Assembly (NCBI GenBank): GCA_963836915.1
Contig: CAWILH010000002.1
Span: 4,030,001 to 4,094,000, forward strand
Length of the DNA stretch: 64,000 nt
Direction: 5' to 3'
DNA from: Cryomorpha sp963836915
GTDB taxonomy: Bacteria > Bacteroidota > Bacteroidia > Flavobacteriales_D > Cryomorphaceae
Each line of letters opens with the position of its first letter. The first letter of the stretch is position 1. Under the pieces are notes generated by a model. It saw only the letters and a list, made by a program, of their open reading frames with translations, searched no databases and was not told the origin of the DNA. Both the position numbers and the translations under genes were made by a program. This document shows positions 26,845-36,331 of this stretch, piece by piece.

Positions 26845-28134
26845 CTATCTACGCCCTTTCTTTCGCACCCGTTGGCGCATCTTCTCAATACCTTTTCGCT
26901 TCTTTTCGTGAAATGCGCCCTTAAAGCTCGGATCGCGTCTTTTCTTTTGGGAGTCAAAATCACGATCAAGCTCTTGCTTCTCACCGGGTAAGAATTCACC
27001 GGAATACACCCCTTCAGGCAACGCCTTTTCTGGAATGGCGCTATCTATAAAAGCTTCTATATTTTCGAGAAAGAACTTCTCCACCTTGTTCACCAACGAT
27101 ATGGCCATGCCTTTCCGGTTTATCCGCGCCGTGCGGCCTATGCGGTGCAGGTAGTCTTCTGGGGTTTTGGGTAGCTCAAAGTTGATGACCTGCGATACGT
27201 GCGCGACATCAATGCCCCTTGATGTCACATCGGTAGTGACCAATATGCGCACCTTCCCTTCGCCAAATTCGTCAAGGGCATTGATCCGTGTGTTTTGACC
27301 TTTGTTGCTGTGCAGCACTCGCACTTCGCCCACTTCGCGCCTACCCAGGAAATGGCTCACCCGCTCGGCCGAGTCTTTGGTGCGGCAGAAAATTATCAGC
27401 CGGTCCCAAGATTTATCCTGCAATAGACGAAGGAGAAGGTTGAGCTTGGTGCGAAAGTTAGGCACCGCATACCAAAACTGCTCCACTTCTTTCACAGGCT
27501 TCTGGCTATCCGAACTTTCTACGCGGGTAGGGAATTCCAGAAATTCTTCGGCCATGCGCTCCACCCTTTCGGGAAAAGTAGCTGAGAAAAGTAGGTTCTG
27601 CCGTTTCACAGGAATTTTTTCCAAGATATTCCGCAGTTGCGGCATAAATCCCATCTCCATCATCCGGTCGGCTTCATCGAGCACCAAGGTTTTAATGAGC
27701 CGAGTGAAGATATGTCCCAGGCTGTATAGATCTAGAAAGCGGCCCGGCGTGCTCACCACGATGTCTACCCCCGCTTCTAGGGTTTCGATCTGCTCCGTTT
27801 TGCCCACACCACCGTAAAGGCAAGCCAGCCGGATATCCGTATTTGCGGTAAGCAGCTCAAGCACACGGTATATCTGTACGACCAGTTCTTTGGAGGGTGC
27901 CAATATCAAGCCGCGTGGATGCTCGCCCTGTGCATATTTTATTTTCATGACCAATGGGATCAAAAAGGCCAAGGTCTTGCCGCTGCCCGTTTGGGCTATG
28001 CCCAAAATATCCTGTCCCGAGAGCGCTGGAGTGATCGCCTTTTCTTGGATTTCGGTGGGAGCACTCAGACCCATTCCATCCATTGCGTTCAGAAATTGAC
28101 GCGTAATACCGAGCGATTCAAAACCATTCTCCAT
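26845..28134 (-). CDS. DEAD-box RNA helicase, RhlE-like
   Basis: A 429-residue ATP-dependent RNA helicase with all motifs: Q-motif (APTEIQEKAI), motif I AQTGSGKT, Ib, motif II VLDEADRM, motif III SATF, motif VI HRIGRTARI, and a basic C-terminal tail (KKRKGIEKMRQRVRKKGRR) for RNA contact. It would act in ribosome assembly or RNA decay. The start at 28134 (MENGFESLG) is preferred over the upstream ATG at 28173, because a TAGCTTTG element lies 5 bases before it and inside the longer version. Confidence 0.92.
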   Translation of the reverse strand: MENGFESLGITRQFLNAMDGMGLSAPTEIQEKAITPALSGQDILGIAQTGSGKTLAFLIPLVMKIKYAQGEHPRGLILAPSKELVVQIYRVLELLTANTDIRLACLYGGVGKTEQIETLEAGVDIVVSTPGRFLDLYSLGHIFTRLIKTLVLDEADRMMEMGFMPQLRNILEKIPVKRQNLLFSATFPERVERMAEEFLEFPTRVESSDSQKPVKEVEQFWYAVPNFRTKLNLLLRLLQDKSWDRLIIFCRTKDSAERVSHFLGRREVGEVRVLHSNKGQNTRINALDEFGEGKVRILVTTDVTSRGIDVAHVSQVINFELPKTPEDYLHRIGRTARINRKGMAISLVNKVEKFFLENIEAFIDSAIPEKALPEGVYSGEFLPGEKQELDRDFDSQKKRRDPSFKGAFHEKKRKGIEKMRQRVRKKGRR

Positions 28135-28139
28135 GGCTG

Positions 28140-28147
28140 CAAAGCTA
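28140..28147 (-). promoter_or_regulatory. -7 promoter element TAGCTTTG for the helicase gene
   Basis: A TAnnTTTG match ending 5 bases before the ATG at 28134; another case with no room for a leader. Confidence 0.6.
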
Positions 28148-28248
28148 CATTTTAGTGCGTAGAAGCCAGCCATATAAGGCGATCGGACTTTTTAGATTGA
28201 AATATGTACTTTCGCGGAGCAAAAATCGCCTTGGCGGAAGGATGCGCA

Positions 28249-29391
28249 ATGGGATATAAAAAAGAGTTTGAAGAGATACGCCCCTTTTGGGATCAGGAAG
28301 TACCAGAAGTAGTAGATCGACTCGTACACCATCCCGGCTTTTACACGCTCATGAACTATGTGCACCCCGACTGGTCTGAAGAGCAGGTGCGGGAGAAGGT
28401 ATTGCATGTAGGGACCGTGGCCGATTTTCAATCTAATATAGCCCATCCGGGCATGCGCTTGGTCACCGATCGCACCATCGAGAACCTTACTGTAAGCGGC
28501 TTAGAAAATATTAAGAAGGGAGAGACCTATCTTTTTATTTCCAATCACCGCGACATTATCCTTGACTCGGCTATCTTGAATATCATCCTATTTGAAGCCG
28601 GCCATGGCACCATTCAAACGGCCATCGGCAGTAATCTGCTCACGAGCGATCTGGTGTCAGATCTTACCCGGCTCAACAAGAACTTTGTAGTGAAGCGGAA
28701 TACGGGCGCACGGGAGTTCTACGAAAACTCCATGTTGCTCTCTGCCTATATACGCCACATGATAGCCGACCGCCAGAGCAGCATCTGGATCGCACAGCGT
28801 GAAGGCCGCACCAAAGATGGTCTTGACAAAACCCAGCCCGGTCTGCTCAAAATGCTCAGCATAGCCTGCGACAAAACCTTGCGGGAATGCTTTCGTGAAC
28901 TACGCGTAACACCGGTGGCCATTTCCTACGAATATGATCCTTGCGACGTGCTCAAAATACCCGAACTCAAGGCCATCTCCCGCGAAGAGAAATACGAGAA
29001 AACGGATGATGAAGATTACCACAGCATTCTTACCGGCCTTACCGGCAATAAAGGTAGAGTGCACATCAGCATAGGTAAAACGATAGACAAAGAGCTCGAT
29101 ACGTTGGCCGATTTTCCGAATGTAAATGATAAGCTCCGCATCTTGGGTGACTTGCTTGACCAGCAGATCTACCAAAACTATAAGCTTTGGCCCACAAATA
29201 GGCTGGCACTGGATATACTCGATGGCAACATCCAAACCGCATCCGATTATGATGGCCTCGATCCAGATGTATTCGTCAAACGCATGAAAGAACGCCTGCA
29301 CGAAGCCAATCTCAAGCAAGAAGAAGACTATAACTGGCTCCTAAATATGTACGCCAACCCCGTGAGGAATTTTATGGCATGCGAGATCTGA
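28249..29391 (+). CDS. Acyltransferase family protein (PlsC-like)
   Basis: A 380-residue protein with an acyltransferase domain: the catalytic HX4D motif is NHRDIILD near residue 100, followed by a glycine/arginine-containing block II (LNKNFVVKRNTGAREFYEN) and WIAQREGRTKDG (block III). Unusually large for PlsC, with about 100 extra residues on each side. It is expected to acylate a glycerophosphate or similar lipid at the inner membrane, but the precise substrate is open. The ATG at 28249 is chosen because the ATG at 28204 overlaps a TACTTTCG promoter element (28206-28213). Confidence 0.82.
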   Translation: MGYKKEFEEIRPFWDQEVPEVVDRLVHHPGFYTLMNYVHPDWSEEQVREKVLHVGTVADFQSNIAHPGMRLVTDRTIENLTVSGLENIKKGETYLFISNHRDIILDSAILNIILFEAGHGTIQTAIGSNLLTSDLVSDLTRLNKNFVVKRNTGAREFYENSMLLSAYIRHMIADRQSSIWIAQREGRTKDGLDKTQPGLLKMLSIACDKTLRECFRELRVTPVAISYEYDPCDVLKIPELKAISREEKYEKTDDEDYHSILTGLTGNKGRVHISIGKTIDKELDTLADFPNVNDKLRILGDLLDQQIYQNYKLWPTNRLALDILDGNIQTASDYDGLDPDVFVKRMKERLHEANLKQEEDYNWLLNMYANPVRNFMACEI

Positions 29392-29744
29392 TCTTGGCCC
29401 GTAGTGATGGCCGGTTAGTCCATCAATTATCCTTGCGGACTCTTAGGTAGATGGTCGTGAGCTGTCTAAATGGGCTCCCAAATGGTCTCGAATTGACGAT
29501 CTTATACTATTATTTGGTCAGCTGCCGGAAGGTAGAATCCCCTTTGATTCAGGATGGAGCTTTATTAAGCCCGTTGGGTTTCCAAAACCCGCAAGTGAGC
29601 AGTCCCAAATGAAATCTGTTTTAAATAAAGGATGGAGCTAGTGTAGACCCGTTGGGTTTCAAAAACCCGAGGGGTCTGATCGCATCATGCATCCGCTGAT
29701 TGAATCTGTGATTTTTGACAGTTGGCATTGTTGTGGACAAAGAG

Positions 29745-30345
29745 TCGAAATAAGCTTCAAGCTCCAAGCCTTTAGCTTCAAGCTGGATTTTCCAAGATTG
29801 GAATTTTAAAGCTCACTGGTTATTTTTCGGTTTTAGCAGCTTCTTGATAGACCCCGGGTGGGCTTGTAGCTTGTAGCTAGCAGCTTTGAAAAACTCTGGT
29901 TGAAAAAGCTCCAAGCCTTTAGCTTCACGCTGGATTTTCCAAGATTGGAATTTTAAAGCTCACTGGTTATTTTTCGGTTTTAGCAGCTTCTTGATATACC
30001 CCGGGTGGGCTTGTAGCTTGTAGCTAGCAGCTTTAAAAAACTCTGGTTGAAAAAGCTTCAAGCCTTTAGCTTCAAGCTGGATTTTCCAAGATTGGAATTT
30101 TAAAGCTCACTGGTTATTTTTCGGTTTTAGCAGCTTCTTGATAGACCCCGGGTGGGCTTGTAGCTTGTAGCTAGCAGCTTTAAGAAACTCTGGTTGAAAA
30201 AGCTCCAAGCCTTTAGCTTCACGCTGGATTTTCCAAGATTGGAATTTTAAAGCTTCCTATTTATTTTCGGTTTGAGCAGCTCGGTGATAGACTCCGGGTG
30301 GGCTTGTAGCTTGTAGCTTAGAGCTAGCAGCTTTAAAAAACTCAC
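29745..30345. repeat. Four tandem copies of a 147-bp intergenic repeat
   Basis: The 1.0-kb gap 29392-30393 has no gene. A strict tandem array is marked by GCTGGATTTTCC at 29782, 29929, 30076 and 30223 (period 147 each). Each unit carries AAGCTCCAAGCCTTTAGC, TTATTTTTCGGTTTTAGC, a CCCGGGTGGG core and the direct repeat CTTGTAGCTTGTAGC. Before it, 29560-29670 has two looser copies of a motif with CCGTTGGGTTTC and AAAACCCG, reminiscent of the hairpins in the 23.3-24.6 kb array. No function is apparent. Confidence 0.9.
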
Positions 30346-30393
30346 CCGTAAGTCCCGAAAACACATTCGCGTTCACCGCGGTCGTCAGAAGAC

Positions 30394-32283
30394 TCACGAC
30401 CGTTTGGGGAGTCCGTAAGGAAGACTCAAAACAATCCCATCTATCGTACCCACCGCCACTGAGTGATAATTGGGTCGGGCTTTTTCATAGACCCGTTTTG
30501 CGAAAGCCTTATGATCTTCCGTTTTGACAAGTTCTTCGTAAATGGGCTCTAGGAATTTTCGCCGTCCCACAGTGGTAAGAAATTTTTCCATAGCAGGGAA
30601 GGCGGGTCGGTAATCGGCGCGTATGGCGACCAAAAACCAAACTGCCGCAATCTCGCTATTGTTTGTTTCGGTGAGTTGGAAGGCTTCATCGAGATCGCTT
30701 ACACGGTCTTTGGAAAGATCATTTGGCAGGCCGCGCAAAAAGTGCAGCCACTCATGGCTCGTCCAATTGGCCGTTGGAATGTCGGCCGTGGAAATTTCTT
30801 TTTCGAGCCATTTCCCGCGCAAGCTGTCTGTGGTGTCAAAAAGCAAGCTGGTGGCTTCGGGATAATTTGCCGGAAGGCCAGGCTCATAAATCCATGCTTC
30901 AATATCGGGTCTGCGTTCGATGCCAGCGAGCAGGTTCTTTTCCAAATAGGTAGTGAAGCGCTCGGTGGTCATGGTTTGGAATGCATTTTCTGAGAAGTAG
31001 TTTTTCAGGAAACTGTCAAACTTTTCGCGGCCTACGATAGACTCAAGCCAACGCAGAAAGAGATACCCCTTTTCGTACGCAATGTCTGTCATGCCGGCAT
31101 CGGGATCGCGGCCATCAAGGTCGAGCTTGAGCTTGGTATCGGCATTATCGGCACCGAGCTTTTCGATGGTGTGGAGCAGGTCTTGCATCCCAAGCTGGTT
31201 CAGCATATCAGCGTAGTCCTTGCCGTATACGGCTTCCATGATGCGCTTCTCGAAGTAGACGGTGAAGCCTTCATTGAGCCAGAAATCATCCCAAGTGGCA
31301 TTGGTCACCAAATTGCCGCTCCAGCTATGCGCCAACTCATGCGCCACGAGCGAAGTGAGCGAGCGGTCGCCAGCTATGATGGTGGGCGTGGCAAAGGTGA
31401 GCCTTGGATTTTCCATACCGCCAAAGGGGAAGCTCGGCGGCAGCACCAGCAGGTCATAACGATCCCATCGATAAGGGCCGTAAAGCGACTCGGCTGCATC
31501 GATCATCTTCTCCACATCGGCAAATTCGTATGCGGCTTTTTCGAGCATTGCGGGCTCGGCATACACTCCACTTCGCTTGCCGAGCGGCTCAAAAGCCAGA
31601 TCACCCGCGGCAAGGGCCATAAGGTAGGGCGGTATGGGCTGCTCCATGCGGAATAGGTATACCGCTGCACCATTTTTTTCAGTCGGATTGGTGGCACTCA
31701 TCAGCGCCATCATCCCTTTGGGTACCGTCACTTTGGCGTCATAGGTAATACGGATGGCGGGGCTATCCTGGATCGGAATCCACGTGCGTGTAAGGATCGC
31801 CTGCCCTTGGGTGAACATGAAGGGCATGGTTTTGCCAAGGGTCTGTTCAGGCTCCATCCACAGCACGGCGGCGGCATTCGGACTGGTGCGGTAGGTGATT
31901 TTTACCTTATTGGTATTTTCCGAAAGGGCTATTTTCAATGCATCGCCCATGGCGTTGCCCTTTTCGATCTTATAATCAAGTTTTTTCCCGGAAGGTGCAT
32001 CCACCACTTGCTCTATGCTTAGATTTCGGCTGTCTAAAATCAGGGTGTCGCCACCATTTCTTGCCAGGTCGTAGCTAGCATCGCCAGCTATGGTGCGGTT
32101 CTCAAAATCGACGGAGATTTCAAGGCTCAGGTTTGTCACGGCGACGTCATTGGGCTTTCCAAAGCTATGGCTGTCAATAGCGTAGGTTTTCATCGGTTCA
32201 GATTTTACGGGTTCTTTGGTATCGCCGCAGCCAGCGGCAAGGGTGAAGATGAGCGCTATGCCCAGCGTAATACGTAATTGCAT
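30394..32283 (-). CDS. M1 family metallopeptidase, leukotriene A4 hydrolase-like
   Basis: A 629-residue zinc aminopeptidase with a lipoprotein signal (ITLGIALIFTLAAGC, cysteine at 19). The exopeptidase motif GMENPRLTF is followed by HELAHSWSGN and NEGFTVYFE, the zinc site (HExxH...E) of family M1, in the LTA4-hydrolase arrangement; the C-terminal alpha-solenoid domain (about 470-600) matches the leuk-A4-hydro C-terminal domain. It would trim peptides at the periplasmic or surface face. Its start overlaps the stop of the second M1 gene by one base (TAATG), so the two are translationally coupled. Confidence 0.93.
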   Translation of the reverse strand: MQLRITLGIALIFTLAAGCGDTKEPVKSEPMKTYAIDSHSFGKPNDVAVTNLSLEISVDFENRTIAGDASYDLARNGGDTLILDSRNLSIEQVVDAPSGKKLDYKIEKGNAMGDALKIALSENTNKVKITYRTSPNAAAVLWMEPEQTLGKTMPFMFTQGQAILTRTWIPIQDSPAIRITYDAKVTVPKGMMALMSATNPTEKNGAAVYLFRMEQPIPPYLMALAAGDLAFEPLGKRSGVYAEPAMLEKAAYEFADVEKMIDAAESLYGPYRWDRYDLLVLPPSFPFGGMENPRLTFATPTIIAGDRSLTSLVAHELAHSWSGNLVTNATWDDFWLNEGFTVYFEKRIMEAVYGKDYADMLNQLGMQDLLHTIEKLGADNADTKLKLDLDGRDPDAGMTDIAYEKGYLFLRWLESIVGREKFDSFLKNYFSENAFQTMTTERFTTYLEKNLLAGIERRPDIEAWIYEPGLPANYPEATSLLFDTTDSLRGKWLEKEISTADIPTANWTSHEWLHFLRGLPNDLSKDRVSDLDEAFQLTETNNSEIAAVWFLVAIRADYRPAFPAMEKFLTTVGRRKFLEPIYEELVKTEDHKAFAKRVYEKARPNYHSVAVGTIDGIVLSLPYGLPKRS

Positions 32284-34139
32284 TAATTGGTGATTATTAT
32301 TTGGGTACCGTCGCTCAATACTACTTTGTTGTTTGATCGGTCGCTATCTGCGAGCCGCTGCGATTCGTCAATTTCTATGCTGGCGATGTTGGCTATGGGT
32401 TTGGCAATGGTCAAAGAATAGGTGGGATTCACCCAGGGCCAGTCGGCGGCAACAGTATACGTGCCGCTTCCTTCGGCATGTTTGGCACCCCGCATGATCA
32501 CCAGCGGAATATTTATGGTCTCCTTGCTCCCATCGCGGTAGGTGATGACAAGGTCGATCGGCATCACTTTATTGCCTATACGCTTCAGCAACAGCCGCGT
32601 GCTGCCTTCGCCGCCTTCTACCTGTGCTATGGCATAGTCTATCCCGTCAGTGATATTAAGCATTTCTTCCAGATACCATTTGAGCTCGAGCCCGCTGGTT
32701 TTTTCCATTACGCGGATAAAATCGTCGGGCTTGGGATGCCGAAATTTCCAAGTGTTGAAGTAGCGCTTCAGCCCGGCCATCATCACCGCATCGCCCACGA
32801 TGTAGCCCAATTGGGCGAGCAGTACCGCACCCGTTCCGTAAGAGTTGGCACCGTAGGCATAATTCGTCTTGAACCAATCGGCCTGTGTGGAGAGCGGCTC
32901 ATTCTTATCACCGGCCGTGATGTTAAAATAGGAGTCATAATAGCGGCCAGTGCGGCTATCTTCATCAGGATTGAAGAGATGGCTCATTATCTTGGACGAT
33001 GTAAACTGGGTAAAACCTTCGTCAAGCCAAGGGTATTTACCTTCGTAGCTAGCCAATGCCCCTTGGTACCAAGAGTGCATGACTTCATGTGCAGTGACGC
33101 CCACGAGACTCCCGATGCTGCGCTGCCCGGTGATGAGCGTGGCCATGGGATACTCCATACCGCCGTCGCCACCTTGTATCACGCTATATTGGCTCCAAGG
33201 ATATTTTCCAAAATGGGTATTGGCGTACTCAAAGATCTGGACGGTATAGTCTTGCAGTTTGCTCCAATTATCCAGTAGATCAGCTTCATTTTTGTAGAAA
33301 AAGTGAAGCTCTGGGCCGTCTTCCATTTGCTTGATGTCGTGGCGGTAATTTTTATCGGCTGCCCATACGAAGTCGTGTACCTTTTCGGCTTTAAATTCCC
33401 AGGTGAGCATATTTCCTGCGGGGCGCTGTGGGTCTTGGCCTTTCGGCAAATATCCGTGGCCGATCTGCTTTGGGTTTTGGAGGATCCCAGTGCCACCGAT
33501 TGTGTAGGCAGAATCTATGGTGATGGACACATCAAAATCTCCCCATACCCCGTAAAACTCGCGGCCGATGTACGGATCGGCATGCCAGCCATCCATATCA
33601 TATGCGGCCATCCTCGGGTACCACTGCGCCATGCTATAGGCCACACCTTCTTGGTTATACCGGCCCGAGCGGCGCACCTGTATGGGCACCTGTCCTTCAA
33701 AATCAATTGCGAAGCGCACTTTTTTTCCGGGCAGAATGGGCTTGGCGAGCGATACTTCGAGGATGGTACCGCTCTCCAAAGTTTCCAGTACATCGCCATT
33801 CAGCGTGAGCGATTTTATATGCAGATAGCCTTGATCTTCGACACTCAGAGCGGCTATGCGTTTGCCTACGCGCGGGTCGGGATCTTCAATGCTGCGCGAT
33901 CGCATGTCCATCATACTTCCAGGTTGAAAGGCGTTGGGATAAAGGTGGAAGTAGACCTTGAAGAGCGTATCGGGCGAATTATTGAAGTAGCGCAGGTCGG
34001 TAGTGCCGGCGTATTGGTGTTTTTGATCATCAAAGCTGATGTCGATATCGTATTCTACGCGCTGCTGCCAGTAGTTGTCCTGCGCTTGGGCAAATGCCGT
34101 TGCAAGGATAGCAGAGAGCAGTAAGAGATGGGTTTTCAT
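32283..34139 (-). CDS. M1 family metallopeptidase, secreted
   Basis: A 618-residue protein with a cleavable signal peptide (HLLLLSAILATAFAQAQ). The zinc site is HEVMHSWYQG plus DEGFTQFT; the preceding exopeptidase motif is GGMEYPMATLI. This is the Bacteroidota-type secreted M1 peptidase, distinct from the LTA4H-like one encoded next. Both are transcribed together, this gene first. Typical family length. Likely an aminopeptidase that degrades peptides outside the inner membrane. Confidence 0.92.
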   Translation of the reverse strand: MKTHLLLLSAILATAFAQAQDNYWQQRVEYDIDISFDDQKHQYAGTTDLRYFNNSPDTLFKVYFHLYPNAFQPGSMMDMRSRSIEDPDPRVGKRIAALSVEDQGYLHIKSLTLNGDVLETLESGTILEVSLAKPILPGKKVRFAIDFEGQVPIQVRRSGRYNQEGVAYSMAQWYPRMAAYDMDGWHADPYIGREFYGVWGDFDVSITIDSAYTIGGTGILQNPKQIGHGYLPKGQDPQRPAGNMLTWEFKAEKVHDFVWAADKNYRHDIKQMEDGPELHFFYKNEADLLDNWSKLQDYTVQIFEYANTHFGKYPWSQYSVIQGGDGGMEYPMATLITGQRSIGSLVGVTAHEVMHSWYQGALASYEGKYPWLDEGFTQFTSSKIMSHLFNPDEDSRTGRYYDSYFNITAGDKNEPLSTQADWFKTNYAYGANSYGTGAVLLAQLGYIVGDAVMMAGLKRYFNTWKFRHPKPDDFIRVMEKTSGLELKWYLEEMLNITDGIDYAIAQVEGGEGSTRLLLKRIGNKVMPIDLVITYRDGSKETINIPLVIMRGAKHAEGSGTYTVAADWPWVNPTYSLTIAKPIANIASIEIDESQRLADSDRSNNKVVLSDGTQIIITN

Positions 34140-34385
34140 GATTTTTTGCTTTTCACGGTGCGAAGGTACGATTCTAGGGCTTTTGGCAAATGGGGGGGAG
34201 TGGCTCCCCTTGGCTGGGTTGGTCTTGACGATTGAAAAGGAGTATCAGCATTTGTTGAAAATCCCGGGCGCTACTATCAAAAATTGATTCCCTTGAAATG
34301 TACCTGCAACATTACTTGCTTCTTTTCTCTCTCTTGAGAATTCACCTTGCTTTTAAAATTAATTGGGAAAGGTACTTTCGTACGT

Positions 34386-35093
34386 GTGAAAAAGCTGGTG
34401 CTCATCTTTTCTATCTTGGCCGTTTCAATCTTTTTATTGATTTACGGTGATTTGCTTTACGGTACAATACATTCCATTATGATGAGACCAACCGCAAGTG
34501 TCACAGAACGAACCACCGAAATCGAAACCACTGCGCGAGGCAGGCTCCAGCCCCATTTGGATAAAGCTGGATTCCATAGTTTACCAACTGAGCTAATGGT
34601 CGTGGCCTTCAAAGAAGAACGTATTTTGCAGGTTTTTGGCAAGGATGATATGGAGATGCGTTTCATTAAGCAATTCCCTTTCACGGCTTTCAGCGGCAAG
34701 CTCGGGCCAAAACTTATGGAAGGAGATAGGCAAATTCCGGAAGGCATCTATAAAATCGAATATTTGAATCCCAACAGCTCCTTCCATCTCTCGCTGAAGG
34801 TGAGTTATCCTAATGCGTTTGATATCGGGAAATCAAAATTTTCGGATAAGGCAAGGATGGGCGGAGACATCTTCATTCATGGCAAGTCGCTCACCATAGG
34901 GTGCATACCCATCGGTGATGCGGCCGTGGAAGAAGTCTTTCTGCTTGCGCAAAAAGCGTTTGATAAGGAGATAAGGGTCATCATTGGCCCGTGGGATTTT
35001 AGGGTGAAGAGCCGGTACCCAGAGATTGAAGAAATCGATTGGGAAGATGAGCTTTATGGGATTATTGAGAAGGAGTTGGCTTCGGTGCCGTAG
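34386..35093 (+). CDS. L,D-transpeptidase family protein (YafK/YkuD-like)
   Basis: A 235-residue membrane-anchored or periplasmic protein: N-terminal hydrophobic helix (VLIFSILAVSIFLLIYGDL), then a YkuD-type domain whose catalytic signature is HGKSLTIGCIPIGD (histidine and cysteine near residues 175-184). The family makes or edits 3-3 peptidoglycan cross-links or links lipoproteins to the wall. The GTG at 34386 is preferred: a TACTTTCG element (34373-34380) ends 5 bases before it, while the TTG at 34347 would lie upstream of the promoter. Confidence 0.85.
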   Translation: MKKLVLIFSILAVSIFLLIYGDLLYGTIHSIMMRPTASVTERTTEIETTARGRLQPHLDKAGFHSLPTELMVVAFKEERILQVFGKDDMEMRFIKQFPFTAFSGKLGPKLMEGDRQIPEGIYKIEYLNPNSSFHLSLKVSYPNAFDIGKSKFSDKARMGGDIFIHGKSLTIGCIPIGDAAVEEVFLLAQKAFDKEIRVIIGPWDFRVKSRYPEIEEIDWEDELYGIIEKELASVP

Positions 35094-35175
35094 ATGATTT
35101 TTAGCATGATCTATTGGGCGATCATGCCGCTTAGAAGGGAGATTTCTTTCACCATACCGCAATACTTATAAGGCT

Positions 35176-35310
35176 TTAGTCCATCATTCTCGTTTTTAAA
35201 TCCATACGTTAATGTAGGATTCTGATAATTTCAATCCCAGATCCCGCGGTGAAGTGGTAGAAAATGATATGTTTTCTGTCTTCCGGGATTGAATATGGAA
35301 CGTAGCGCGT
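35176..35310 (-). pseudogene. C-terminal remnant of a ParE/RelE-type toxin
   Basis: In the gene-free gap 35094-35466 one minus-strand frame reads RYVPYSIPEDRKHIIFYHF, then GSGIEIIRILH, an in-frame TAA (35209-35211), then RMDLKTRMMD. That is the C-terminal signature of ParE/RelE toxins (HxIFYxxxxxxIEIxRILHxRMD) with the residue after the histidine turned into a stop. No N-terminal half is readable. A neighbouring frame at 35110-35215 also looks protein-like (YGFKNENDGLKPYKYC). It lies next to a PIN-type toxin pair, so the spot collects toxin-antitoxin genes. Confidence 0.5.
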
Positions 35311-35466
35311 GTCAGGGACACAGGTTCTTGATGTCTTGTCGGAGCCGGATTTTCGGATTCTCTTTTACCTTGTTTTTCCCAAAAAGTTGAATCCGAAAAT
35401 TGGGCAGCCTTTTCAGGCAAAAAAGTGTCTTGGACAGCAGGATATAGCTATGTATCATATTCGTTT

Positions 35467-35892
35467 TTAGCCACTGGCTTTTCTTCCCTTCATGTAAGTC
35501 TCGGGCGTGAGTATTGCCAATTCACTTTTCTTAAAGTCCTTTATGTTTCTTGTCAGTATAATTTCGGTATTTTTATATTCGACCGCAGAAAAATTCTGTA
35601 AAGCATCTTCAAAGTCATTAAAGTCTGAGTTCAAGGCTTGAATAACCACCTTTCTGTTCATCTCCGCTATATCGATAATGTTCAGTAGTTGGTTCAGTCT
35701 GTTTATTACCGTTTCATGCCTGGATTCCTTTCTTAACATGTAGTATGTATTGGCTACGATGACGGGTGTCGTGTAACCTTCGATTATCTTCTTCTCACAA
35801 AGGCTCAATACTTGTGCAGCATAATCGGAAAAAGGTTTTCTGTCGAAGAAAAAGTCCAATAGGACATCGGTGTCCAACAATATTTTTTTCAT
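35467..35892 (-). CDS. PIN domain toxin (VapC-like)
   Basis: A 141-residue PIN-domain RNase. The first acidic residue is in KILLDTDVLLDFF (D7), with further acidic residues in NDFEDALQNFSAVEY and a final TRNIKDFKKSE, the pattern of the PF13470-type PIN family common in Bacteroidota. Metal-dependent cleavage of RNA by the free toxin would stop growth. The ATG overlaps the last base of the antitoxin gene, the usual antitoxin-toxin order. Confidence 0.88.
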   Translation of the reverse strand: MKKILLDTDVLLDFFFDRKPFSDYAAQVLSLCEKKIIEGYTTPVIVANTYYMLRKESRHETVINRLNQLLNIIDIAEMNRKVVIQALNSDFNDFEDALQNFSAVEYKNTEIILTRNIKDFKKSELAILTPETYMKGRKASG

Positions 35893-36140
35893 TATCGGTA
35901 TTTCTTCTCCAAACGGTTTCGTAGCTGTTTTTTGTAGTCAAAACTCTTGGGCTGTTTGAACGATCCCTTCAGGGATTCGATCGTCGGGCTCAAACTGTTT
36001 TCCCCGTCCGGTTTTTTGTCGGTCAGGATCTTCAAATAATTTTCGATGATATCGGATAGGCTGCGGTTCTTACCTTTTGCATATTCCTTCGCCCTTTCGA
36101 TTATCTTTTGTTCTATTGTTAAGGTCAATTTTGTGTTCAT
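35892..36140 (-). CDS. DUF6364 family antitoxin
   Basis: An 82-residue protein with an N-terminal ribbon-helix-helix-like segment (KLTLTIEQKIIERAKEYAKG, NRSLSDIIENYLKIL) and a basic, flexible C-terminal tail (SFKQPKSFDYKKQLRNRLEKKYR) that would wrap the toxin. It is the expected partner of the PIN toxin, one base overlap, and probably represses the pair's promoter. Confidence 0.85.
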   Translation of the reverse strand: MNTKLTLTIEQKIIERAKEYAKGKNRSLSDIIENYLKILTDKKPDGENSLSPTIESLKGSFKQPKSFDYKKQLRNRLEKKYR

Positions 36141-36300
36141 TGTCTGAATTTTACGACTAAGTTACAAAACATTCAACGATATACGTATCCTTCAAATTAA
36201 AAGACACGTGTTGTGCTTGAGGCCTAACGCCATGGCTATGCTGCCTATCCCAGAAGGTAGGCAGTATAGGTTTTGTGTGAGCCCAGCATGGGCATTTAAT

Positions 36301-36320
36301 ATTCTATCGTAAGATAGAAT
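36301..36320 (+). terminator. Hairpin directly upstream of the group II intron
   Basis: ATTCTATC-GTAA-GATAGAAT forms a perfect 8-bp stem with a 4-base loop, followed by ATTTCTGGAG and 11 bases later by the intron's 5' GTGTG. It could be an intrinsic terminator or the stem of a group II intron target; the A/T tract after it is weak. Confidence 0.35.
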
Positions 36321-36331
36321 ATTTCTGGAGG

